Of a stretch of DNA of 35,087 nt, positions 15,266 to 22,590 are shown one piece after another. The notes beneath the pieces are model-generated. The model saw only the letters and a program-made list of their open reading frames with translations, had not been told where the DNA came from and searched no databases. Source of the DNA: Clostridia bacterium (GTDB lineage Bacteria; Bacillota; Clostridia; Oscillospirales; Acutalibacteraceae); NCBI GenBank assembly GCA_017434985.1, contig JAFSFY010000045.1, positions 1-35,087 of the forward strand, written 5' to 3'. Positions within the stretch are counted from its first letter, which is position 1; every line of letters begins with the position of its first letter. Both the position numbers and the translations under genes were made by a program.

Positions 15266-16788
15266 AAGTGCCTCCTCTTCACGAACACCACGATCGACAA
15301 AATGAGCATCAACAGCGGCAGACCGTAGGAGAAGATGACACGGCCGATGATGAAGGTGGCCGCCGACGAGAAGGAGACCGCCGCCGTAACGAGGTCTTTG
15401 CCTTGAATGACGACCGTATCACCGAGACTCGAAGTTTTACGAACGGGTTCCAACACGAAATCTTTGTTTTGGAACTGCGAATATTGGCTGAAGTTGATGG
15501 ACAAATAGTTGCCGCACACGAACACGTAGGTTTCGTGGCGAGTGGTGCCTTCGTACTCGTATTCATACGCGTACGCCGCGCCGACGATGGGATATTCGTC
15601 CGCCTTTTGCGCTTCACCCACCTCGCCGCTCTTTTGCAGGCGTGCGGTGTCGGGGAAGGTAACGACGGGGGTGGTGGTGAGCGCGTATTCCGCCGTATCG
15701 GTTTGACCGTTGGTGAGGATCTGCAAGGTTTCGGGCATCACGATCTTTTCGGTCGCAATGACGTCGCCCGTCAGATCGGTGGCGTTCATTTGCGACAGGA
15801 TGTACGCGTCACCGTAGTTTTGACCCGACAACAGGTTGTTGGCATCGGTCTCCACCACCAAATTATCGGTCACCGTAAGGCCAAAGTCGGTGGACAAGAA
15901 TTCGTACAGGTTGGGACATTTGCCCGCCGCCGACGGATCACAATACACGAACAGATCGCGTTCGCGTTTGCCGTCGTTGTGCAACCATTCGCGCAAGCGC
16001 GTGATCTCGTTTTCGGTGTAGTCATTGAGCGGCGCCACAATGAACAGCGCGCCCGAATCTTTGTGAATGGCGGTGGAGGAAGAGAAATCCACCGTTTCGG
16101 TCATATAGCCGTTGAGTTCGTACATATCCTGCAGGTACGAAATGTGGCCATCCGCCTCGCCGTGTCCGGTAAGGAAGGTGAGGTACACGGTGCGTTCACC
16201 GCTGACGGCGTTGATGTTGGCCGCCAATTTTTGCTCCACAAGCGACGTGGTGGTCGTGGCACCGGTGGAATAATAATTATCGTAATCGGTTTCGTACATA
16301 TCCTCCCACGTGATGGCACGCCACTGTTCGCCGCAACGGAACAGAATGCTGCCTTCGCTAGTGATGTTGTACTCGGCGTACACCGATTTGAGTTCGGGAT
16401 TGGCGTTTAAGTCCACGTAAACCGTTTTCACTTTGCCGTCGGTCAAGGTTTCATACGCTCTGGTGAACTCATAGAACTGACGCTGCAAAGTATCGGAACT
16501 GCTCGCATAGGTGCTTTCTTGACCGAACATGGTGATCTCCACGTCCTTGGTGACCTTTTCGGCCACCGCTTCGCTTTCTTCCGAAAGAGTGAAGTCCTTC
16601 TTCGCCGTCAAGTCCCACGACAGCGGATAACGGTCGTTCAAAATGCCGACGACCACGTTTAAGAGCACGATCGCCACGGTTACCGCGGCGGTGATGCCGG
16701 TGGCGGTAGCGCCGATACGCAGTTTGCGATTGTTTTTCCAGTTAATCTTTTTGCGCGGTTTGTCCGCGGCTTTTTTCTTCAAACCCAT
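15262..16788 (-). CDS. GldG-family ABC transport auxiliary protein
   Basis: A 508-residue protein with a Lys-rich cytoplasmic start, a membrane helix at about 32-52, a large extracytoplasmic domain of the ABC-type uncharacterised/GldG superfamily, and a C-terminal membrane helix (about 480-502) with a short basic tail. The motif YLTFLTGHGEADG (about 203-215) is characteristic; the fold is DJ-1/ThuA-like in related proteins. It is translated 16 bp after the permease and overlaps DUF4340. The name comes from Flavobacterium gliding genes; in Clostridia the same set has no link to gliding and the substrate is unknown. Confidence 0.87.
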   Translation of the reverse strand: MGLKKKAADKPRKKINWKNNRKLRIGATATGITAAVTVAIVLLNVVVGILNDRYPLSWDLTAKKDFTLSEESEAVAEKVTKDVEITMFGQESTYASSSDTLQRQFYEFTRAYETLTDGKVKTVYVDLNANPELKSVYAEYNITSEGSILFRCGEQWRAITWEDMYETDYDNYYSTGATTTTSLVEQKLAANINAVSGERTVYLTFLTGHGEADGHISYLQDMYELNGYMTETVDFSSSTAIHKDSGALFIVAPLNDYTENEITRLREWLHNDGKRERDLFVYCDPSAAGKCPNLYEFLSTDFGLTVTDNLVVETDANNLLSGQNYGDAYILSQMNATDLTGDVIATEKIVMPETLQILTNGQTDTAEYALTTTPVVTFPDTARLQKSGEVGEAQKADEYPIVGAAYAYEYEYEGTTRHETYVFVCGNYLSINFSQYSQFQNKDFVLEPVRKTSSLGDTVVIQGKDLVTAAVSFSSAATFIIGRVIFSYGLPLLMLILSIVVFVKRRHL

Positions 16789-16804
16789 CTTACGCTACCC
16801 CCTC

Positions 16805-17512
16805 TCAATTCCAACGCTTGCGGTCCATAATGCGAACCGTCAAGAACAGGAACAACGCTTGCATACTGAGGAAAAAGATGATGTCGTCGTATTGGATGAC
16901 ACCGCTGGTGAAGTTGTTGTATCGCGCGTTGACCGACAAGAAGTTCACCACCGCGATCACCACGGAATTGGTGGTCATCGACGCGATGCTGTCGATCATC
17001 AACATACTGAGGCTGACGAGGAAGGTGCCGAGCGCGGCGATGAATTGGTTTTCGGTCAAACTCGAGATGAGCAAGCCGATGGTGATGATCACACCGCCGA
17101 GCATCAAAAGACCCAAGTAGTTGCCGACGGTGTGCATCCAGTTGACCTCCGCACCGGCGGCGGCGAGCACTACCGCAAACACCAAGGTGATCGACACGCC
17201 GATGACGAAGAGGAGCAGTGCCGCCAAATACTTGCCCACCACAATACCGCCAAGGCTGACCGGGGCGGTGAACAAGGCTTGATCGGTCTTTTGTCGCTTT
17301 TCATCACTGAGCAAGCGCATCGTCAAGATGGGCAACACCAACAGCAACACGAAGGTCAACATATTGCTGTACACGTACGACAGATCGGCGACACCGTAGT
17401 ACATAATCATATGGAATGCGTCGCCCGCCAAAAACAGAATGATGGCGAGAGCGGCGTAGCCGATGGGCGAGGTGAAATAACTTTTCAGTTCACGTTTAAA
17501 GATGGCACTCAT
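16805..17512 (-). CDS. ABC transporter permease (ABC-2 / GldF type)
   Basis: A 235-residue integral membrane protein with six transmembrane segments, beginning MSAIFKRELKSYFTSPIGYA, a typical ABC-2 permease N-terminus. The internal stretch RLLSDEKRQKTDQALFTAPV (about 65-84) is the family's conserved cytoplasmic loop. Its ATG overlaps the stop of the ATPase gene by one base (TGATG), with GGAGGG upstream. It forms the channel for the adjacent ATPase. Confidence 0.92.
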   Translation of the reverse strand: MSAIFKRELKSYFTSPIGYAALAIILFLAGDAFHMIMYYGVADLSYVYSNMLTFVLLLVLPILTMRLLSDEKRQKTDQALFTAPVSLGGIVVGKYLAALLLFVIGVSITLVFAVVLAAAGAEVNWMHTVGNYLGLLMLGGVIITIGLLISSLTENQFIAALGTFLVSLSMLMIDSIASMTTNSVVIAVVNFLSVNARYNNFTSGVIQYDDIIFFLSMQALFLFLTVRIMDRKRWN

Positions 17513-18477
17513 CAGTCGTTCCCTCCTTTTTGGATCGTGGCGGAGCGTGCTTCACGGGTAAGCGAAATGAAGATCTCTTCCAGCGACATCTCCATCGATT
17601 TGAGACCAACAAGCGGGCGACCCGCTTTGGCCAAGGCGGCAAAGAGTTCCTTGCGGAAATCGGCGCCGTCGTTCGGTTCGAGTGCGTACTCGATCACGTC
17701 GGGCTCTTTCTCGCCGAGCACGGCAACGTCCGCAATGCCGTGAATGCTCTTGAGAAGCGGCAACACGTCCTTTTCGGGGCCCGCAATGCGCGCCAACATC
17801 CGACGGTCGGACGAATATTTGGCAGAGAGGTCTTCCGCCGTATCGTCCGCCACGATCTCGCCGTTGTTGATGATGACGATGCGATCGCACACCGCTTCAA
17901 TTTCCGGCAAAATGTGGGACGACAAGATCACCGTGTGGTGTTTGCCGAGGTTTTTGATGAGCGTGCGGATCTCGATGATCTGCTTGGGGTCGAGGCCGAC
18001 GGTCGGCTCGTCCAAAATAAGCACCGGCGGGTTGCCGATAAGCGCTTGCGCGAAACCGACGCGCTGACGGTAACCTTTGGACAGGTTCTTGATAAGGCGG
18101 TGATACACGTGGTCGATCCGCATCAACTTGCAGATCTCCGCAATGTGTTTGGCACGGTTGAATTTGCATTTTTTCAGGTCAAACACGAAATCCAAATACT
18201 CGCGCACCGTCATATCCAAATACAGCGGCGGCAACTCCGGCAGATAGCCGATGCTGGCTTTGGCTTCGTTGGGCTCGTCCAAAATGTCGTGCCCGTTGAT
18301 GGTCACGGTTCCCTCGGTGGCGGACAAATAGCCGGTGAGGATGTTCATCGTGGTGGATTTACCGGCACCGTTGGGGCCGAGAAAACCCAGAATTTCGCCC
18401 TCTTCCACACGGAAACTGATGTCGTTTACCGCGCAGTGAGAACCGTATCGTTTGGTAAGATTTTTCACTTCGATCAT
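17512..18477 (-). CDS. ABC transporter ATP-binding protein (GldA type)
   Basis: A 321-residue ATPase. Walker A GPNGAGKST is at about 34-42, the signature LSKGYRQR at about 133-140, Walker B VLILDEP at about 152-158 followed by TVGLDP, and the switch His in LSSHIL at about 186-191. A C-terminal extension of about 100 residues beyond the ATPase core is typical of ABC-2 exporters. First gene of a four-gene operon (ATPase, permease, GldG, DUF4340) with overlapping or closely spaced starts. The substrate is unknown. Confidence 0.95.
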   Translation of the reverse strand: MIEVKNLTKRYGSHCAVNDISFRVEEGEILGFLGPNGAGKSTTMNILTGYLSATEGTVTINGHDILDEPNEAKASIGYLPELPPLYLDMTVREYLDFVFDLKKCKFNRAKHIAEICKLMRIDHVYHRLIKNLSKGYRQRVGFAQALIGNPPVLILDEPTVGLDPKQIIEIRTLIKNLGKHHTVILSSHILPEIEAVCDRIVIINNGEIVADDTAEDLSAKYSSDRRMLARIAGPEKDVLPLLKSIHGIADVAVLGEKEPDVIEYALEPNDGADFRKELFAALAKAGRPLVGLKSMEMSLEEIFISLTREARSATIQKGGND

Positions 18478-18521
18478 AACAATCGTTCCCTCCGTTACAG
18501 AATACTGCCATTATGGATTTC

Positions 18522-18546
18522 ATTATAAAAAACGAATGTGTTCGTT
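18522..18546 (-). promoter_or_regulatory. Probable -10 and palindrome before the ABC operon
   Basis: A perfect minus-strand -10 TATAAT (18522-18527) is preceded by the palindrome AACGAA-TGTG-TTCGTT (18531-18546), which occupies the spacer; no good -35 hexamer is visible. This arrangement suggests a regulated promoter with an operator in the spacer. Inference only. Confidence 0.4.
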
Positions 18547-18578
18547 TTGTGTATTTTTTGAAAATGTTTGCAAAGGGG

Positions 18579-18607
18579 TTTGCGCCGATAAAAAATTGTG
18601 GTATACT
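18579..18607 (+). promoter_or_regulatory. Promoter of the ribF-HAD gene
   Basis: Extended -10 TGTGG-TATACT (TATACT at 18602-18607) with a weak -35 (TTTGCG at 18579-18584, 17-nt spacer; TTGCGC at 18580 gives 16). Confidence 0.6.
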
Positions 18608-18630
18608 ATCGCCAAAGGATGGTGATAACG

Positions 18631-20196
18631 GTGCGGCATATTTCCCTTAGCGAAACGTTTGACTATACGCCGCGTGCGGTGGCGCTCGGCGTGTTTGACG
18701 GCTTGCACATCGGCCACCGTGCCGTTATCAGCGCGGTGTGCGGTGTGCGCCACGCGGCGGCAACCGCGCCGTTTTTGACGTCGTGCGTGTTCTCCCTCAC
18801 CGACGTTCCCAAAGCACACGCACGATTGACGACCGAGAATGAAATTGATGACGTGTGCGAAACACTCGGCGCAGACGAATGGCTCGCGGTGCCGTTTGCC
18901 GACGTGTGTTCCCTTTCCCCCGAACAATTTGTTACCGATGTGTTGCACCACCGCTTACACGCCAAGGTGGTGTGTTGCGGTGAGAATTACCGTTTCGGCA
19001 AAAACGGTGCCGGCGATGCGGCAACGCTTGTCGAGCTATGCCGACCGTTGGATATCACGGTGCGCGTGATCCCGTCGGTGAACGTTGACGGCGAGGCGGT
19101 GAGTACCACCCGCATTTTGGAAGCGTTGTCCGGCGGAGATATTCCGACGGTGCGCCGTTTGTCAGGCCGTCCCTATCGCATTGTGCAAACCGTATCCCAC
19201 GGCAATCACATCGGGCGCACGTGGGGCTTCCCCACCATCAACCAAACACTCCCTGACACGGCACTTCCCCGTTTGGGCGTGTATGCGTCGATGGTGGTCA
19301 TCGACGGCGTCTGTCACCGCGCGGTGACCAACGTCGGCATCCACCCCACCGTGGGCGGTGCGCCCAAACCGCTTGCCGAAACGTGGATCGACGGGTTTGA
19401 CGGGGACGTATACGGCGATACACTGGCGGTGGAGCTTGTCCGCTTTTTGCGCGACGAGCAACGCTTCGACACCCGCGAACAGCTGCAAGCGCAAATCGAT
19501 GCTGACCGTGCCGCGGCACTCGCGTTTTTGGACGGCGGCGACAACCGCCGTGCGGTGCTGTTTGATTTTGACGATACCCTACAAGACCGCCGTGCGGCTT
19601 TTTATGCCGCCGCCTATGAATTGCTCGCCCGCTATATGCCGTATGCCGACGAGGCGACCCTTTCCGAGCGGGCACGGATCATGCTTGACGAAAACAACGG
19701 CGGTTACGTCAACTATCCCGTGTATTTTGAGACGATGTTTGCACGGTGGGAGTGGCAAGGGGTGGATTCCCCCGAGGCACTTCACCGCGAATATATGCAC
19801 TGCTTCCCCTCCCACACCACACTGTTTGCCGACGCGACCGACACCTTGCGGGCGTTGCGCGCACGCGGGTATCTCACGGGGGTCATCACCAACGGTTCTC
19901 GGCTGATGCAAAACCGCAAATTGGATATCAGCGGGTTGCGCCCGTTGTTGGACGTGACGGTGGTATCGGGGGACGAGGGTGTACAAAAGCCCGACCCTGA
20001 ACTGTTTCGCCGCACGGCGATGCGGCTCGGCCTTGCGCCGCAACACTGTGTTTACGTGGGGGATCATCCCGTCAACGATATGCAAGGCGCACGTGAGGCG
20101 GGTATGCGTACCGTCTTTTTGAACGCCGGCAACTTCCCGCCGCCCGACGGGGTGGCGGTTGCCGACACGCCGACCGACGTTTTATCCACCATTTAG
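18631..20196 (+). CDS. ribF: RibF riboflavin kinase/FAD synthetase fused to a HAD-family phosphatase
   Basis: A 521-residue fusion. Residues 1-300 are a complete RibF: the FAD synthetase (nucleotidyltransferase) domain with GVFDGLHIGH (20-29), GENYRFGKNGAGD (117-129) and STTRI (158-162), then the riboflavin kinase domain with GRTWGFPTIN (195-204) and ETWIDGFDGDVYG (250-262). After a short linker, residues 308-521 form a HAD hydrolase with DFDDT (nucleophile Asp about 312, acid/base Asp about 314), TNGS (420-423), Lys 453 in QKPDP and GDHPVND (477-483). RibF makes FMN and FAD; HAD enzymes of this subgroup include FMN or ARPP phosphatases, so the fused half may act on the same pathway. GTG at 18631 is preferred (GGTGAT 4 nt and AAAGGA 11 nt upstream); ATG 18619 and GTG 18622 are alternatives. 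Standard RibF ends near residue 310. Confidence 0.92.
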   Translation: MRHISLSETFDYTPRAVALGVFDGLHIGHRAVISAVCGVRHAAATAPFLTSCVFSLTDVPKAHARLTTENEIDDVCETLGADEWLAVPFADVCSLSPEQFVTDVLHHRLHAKVVCCGENYRFGKNGAGDAATLVELCRPLDITVRVIPSVNVDGEAVSTTRILEALSGGDIPTVRRLSGRPYRIVQTVSHGNHIGRTWGFPTINQTLPDTALPRLGVYASMVVIDGVCHRAVTNVGIHPTVGGAPKPLAETWIDGFDGDVYGDTLAVELVRFLRDEQRFDTREQLQAQIDADRAAALAFLDGGDNRRAVLFDFDDTLQDRRAAFYAAAYELLARYMPYADEATLSERARIMLDENNGGYVNYPVYFETMFARWEWQGVDSPEALHREYMHCFPSHTTLFADATDTLRALRARGYLTGVITNGSRLMQNRKLDISGLRPLLDVTVVSGDEGVQKPDPELFRRTAMRLGLAPQHCVYVGDHPVNDMQGAREAGMRTVFLNAGNFPPPDGVAVADTPTDVLSTI

Positions 20197-20224
20197 GGTG
20201 ACAAGCAACCGCTTGTCACCCTTT
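20196..20224. terminator. Terminator overlapping both converging stop codons
   Basis: GGGTGACAAGC (20196-20206), 4-nt loop, GCTTGTCACCC (20211-20221), then TTTT. The ribF-HAD stop (TAG, 20194-20196) touches one arm, and the symporter stop (TGA on the minus strand, 20216-20218) lies inside the other. The T-run favours the plus direction. Confidence 0.9.
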
Positions 20225-21607
20225 TATTTGCAGTTGCGTGTGACGGTAGCGCGCCAACCGACGCACCCCGCACGCGAAGGTGACGAGATTTGCGAGGATA
20301 CCCGGCAAACAGCCGTCGATGCCGAGTGGTTGATGCCACGCCACGTTCCACAACAAACAGACGGCACAGCCGACGCACACACTGCGACGAAAGGTGCGCC
20401 CGTCGGCACGAACGCCGAGCAGTGCCGCCGCCAGCGGCACCAACACGGCAGGACTCCAAAACGAATAAGCAAGCAACAACACCGAAAACACGTGCGGCAC
20501 CACAAACGATAACAGCATTGCGAGCAGACCCGTTGCCAAATTGATGCCGCGCAGCAACCACAGTTGACGGCGGTCGGATAAACGAGGGCGCAACGTGAGG
20601 ATGGTATCGCAGGTCAAACTGACCGCCGCCCCGTTCAAAAATCCGTCGGCGGCGGATAAAATAACCGACACCATCGCCGCCATCATCACCCCGCGAAGAC
20701 CAGTCGGCAGAATGGCGGCAATCAGGTCGGGCATCGCCGCGGCGGGGTTATCGGTGACCGCAAGCGCGCGCGCCGCCAGCCCAATGCCCGCCGTCACCAA
20801 AAAGAACGGCAAGGAAAACAATCCGCTGATAATCGTACCTTTCGCCGTTTGGGCGGGGCTTTTGCCGATCAGCAGTCGTTGCATATACGGCGGCGCCAAC
20901 GCTTCGCCGCACATCATGGAAAAAAAGAGTGACACAAAACCCCACCCCGTCATCCCGTTCAGCGGGGATAAGAGTTCGTCAGGTACGCGTTCGAGCATTG
21001 CCCCTGCGCCGCCTGCGCGACACACCGACAGCACCAAGAGAAGCGGCATACCTACCGCCAACAACACAAACTGCAAGATATCTGCCGTGATGACCGATTG
21101 CAGACCGCCGAACGTGGTGTAGAGCAACACCACGCCGCACCCGATGAGGGTGCCCACGCGGGGAGATATACCGAACAAACTATGAAACACGAGGCCGATG
21201 GAGCCCATTTGCGCTCCTACCACCCCCGCACAGCACACGTACGAAAACACGCCGCCCATCACCCGCGCACCGCGGCCGTAGGCAGTTCCCAAGATATCCC
21301 CCACCGTGCGGGCGTGCGGGAAACGCGCCACACCGGGTACCAAGTACTTGCCCGTCAGCACCATCCCGATGCCAAAACCAAACAAAGTAAGCGCTGTCCC
21401 GATGCCGTTCTCATAAGCTGCGGCGGCGTTACCCGATGAGTAGCCGCCACCGATAAACGACGCCGACAGCGTGGCCACCATCACGGCGGTGCCGTACCGT
21501 TTGTCGGCGGCGGTGAAATCGGCGGCGTTTTTCACCAAATGGCCGCCGCGAAGCCCCACCGCCACCAAGATACCCAAGTACCCCACCACGATCGCCGCAT
21601 CCACCAT
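20216..21607 (-). CDS. Sodium:solute symporter family protein (SSS)
   Basis: A 463-residue inner-membrane transporter with about 13 transmembrane segments. Family features: an early TM with DFTAADKRYGTAVMVATLSA (about 29-48), ASFIGGGYSSGNAA (about 48-61) matching the Na+-site region of TM1, and ILSAADGFLNGAAVSLTCD (about 322-340) matching the TM8 segment with its conserved Ser/Asp. The substrate (sugar, amino acid, carboxylate or vitamin) cannot be told. The ATG at 21607 follows AAAGGGG by 8 nt. The 3' end lies in the terminator hairpin shared with ribF-HAD. Confidence 0.88.
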   Translation of the reverse strand: MVDAAIVVGYLGILVAVGLRGGHLVKNAADFTAADKRYGTAVMVATLSASFIGGGYSSGNAAAAYENGIGTALTLFGFGIGMVLTGKYLVPGVARFPHARTVGDILGTAYGRGARVMGGVFSYVCCAGVVGAQMGSIGLVFHSLFGISPRVGTLIGCGVVLLYTTFGGLQSVITADILQFVLLAVGMPLLLVLSVCRAGGAGAMLERVPDELLSPLNGMTGWGFVSLFFSMMCGEALAPPYMQRLLIGKSPAQTAKGTIISGLFSLPFFLVTAGIGLAARALAVTDNPAAAMPDLIAAILPTGLRGVMMAAMVSVILSAADGFLNGAAVSLTCDTILTLRPRLSDRRQLWLLRGINLATGLLAMLLSFVVPHVFSVLLLAYSFWSPAVLVPLAAALLGVRADGRTFRRSVCVGCAVCLLWNVAWHQPLGIDGCLPGILANLVTFACGVRRLARYRHTQLQIKG

Positions 21608-21660
21608 CCCGCTCGCCCCTTTCGTCACACTATATGAGCGAACGTTGCGTAAAATGAGGA

Positions 21661-21689
21661 TTGTCAAAGGAGAAAACCTATGGTATACT
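21661..21689 (+). promoter_or_regulatory. Promoter of the TIM-barrel isomerase gene
   Basis: -35 TTGTCA (21661-21666), 17-nt spacer, -10 TATACT (21684-21689). It lies about 55 bp from the divergent symporter start, whose own promoter was not resolved. Confidence 0.75.
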
Positions 21690-21708
21690 GTGGACGAGGT
21701 GATTTCAT

Positions 21709-22542
21709 ATGAAAACTGCGAAATTGGCTTTTTATAACAAGCCGTTTCCTCGTATCCAAACGTTTTACGACCTGATTGACTGTTGTGTCGCCTACGGGCT
21801 TCCCGCCTATGAAGGCTTTTGCCATATGGAACTGACCGAGCCCGACATAGACGCCGCCAAAAAGATCCGCGCTTATGCCGACGAAAACGGTGTTACGTGT
21901 TGTTGCTTCTCGGTATACGCCAACATCACGGGTGACGATGCCGCCGCCCAGGTGGAACGTATGAAAGGGTTTGCCGACGTGGCCGCCGTGCTCGGTTCTC
22001 CCTTTATCCATCACACCATCGCCCCGCAACCGAAAGAAGCGGTGGCCGACCCCGACGTGCGCGAAAAAATGTTTTGGCTCGGCATCAACGGCATTCGTGA
22101 AATTTACGATCACGCCATTCAAAACGGCGTGCGCGCCATTTACGAAGATCAAGCGTTCATCTTCAACGGTGTGGCCGGTTTTGGTCGTTTCTTAAAAGAG
22201 GTCGACCGCGACATCGGCGTTGTGGCGGATTTCGGCAACATCTTCCAGATGAACGAACGGGTCGAACCGTTCATCGAAGCGTACGGTGATCGTGTGGTGC
22301 ACGTACACCTCAAAGATATGCTGGAAGTGTCCGAAACCTATCCGGACCGCTATCCTACGTGGGGCGACGCCTACTGTGCCGAAATCGAATTCGGTCACGG
22401 CGAGGTGAATTTTGAGGCCGCCGTTGCCGCTTTGCGCAAATTCGGCTACGACGGCTACTACGGTATGGAATACGGCGCCAAGAGCGACGATTCCACCGCC
22501 GTTGACGAAATGGTCGCCTTCTCGCGCAACCTGCTCGCTTAA
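21709..22542 (+). CDS. Sugar phosphate isomerase/epimerase (xylose isomerase-like TIM barrel)
   Basis: A 277-residue cytoplasmic protein of the AP endonuclease 2 / xylose isomerase-like superfamily. Metal-ligand positions expected on the barrel strands are seen as EDQAFIF (about 145), DFGNIFQMNE (about 173), HVHLKDM (about 196-202) and MEYGAKSDD near the C-terminus (about 257). Such enzymes isomerise or epimerise sugars, inositols or related polyols. Start ATG 21709 with GAGGTGAT upstream. Single gene between its promoter and a strong terminator; the divergent symporter could supply a substrate, but that is inference. Confidence 0.85.
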   Translation: MKTAKLAFYNKPFPRIQTFYDLIDCCVAYGLPAYEGFCHMELTEPDIDAAKKIRAYADENGVTCCCFSVYANITGDDAAAQVERMKGFADVAAVLGSPFIHHTIAPQPKEAVADPDVREKMFWLGINGIREIYDHAIQNGVRAIYEDQAFIFNGVAGFGRFLKEVDRDIGVVADFGNIFQMNERVEPFIEAYGDRVVHVHLKDMLEVSETYPDRYPTWGDAYCAEIEFGHGEVNFEAAVAALRKFGYDGYYGMEYGAKSDDSTAVDEMVAFSRNLLA

Positions 22543-22555
22543 TCGTATCAACACA

Positions 22556-22586
22556 AAAGCGCTTGGCTTTCGCCAAGCGCTTTTTT
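22556..22586. terminator. Bidirectional terminator
   Basis: AGCGCTTGGC (22558-22567), TTTC loop, GCCAAGCGCT (22572-22581), A-run before and TTTTT after. Serves the isomerase gene and the converging surface-protein gene. Confidence 0.92.
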
Positions 22587-22590
22587 CGGT

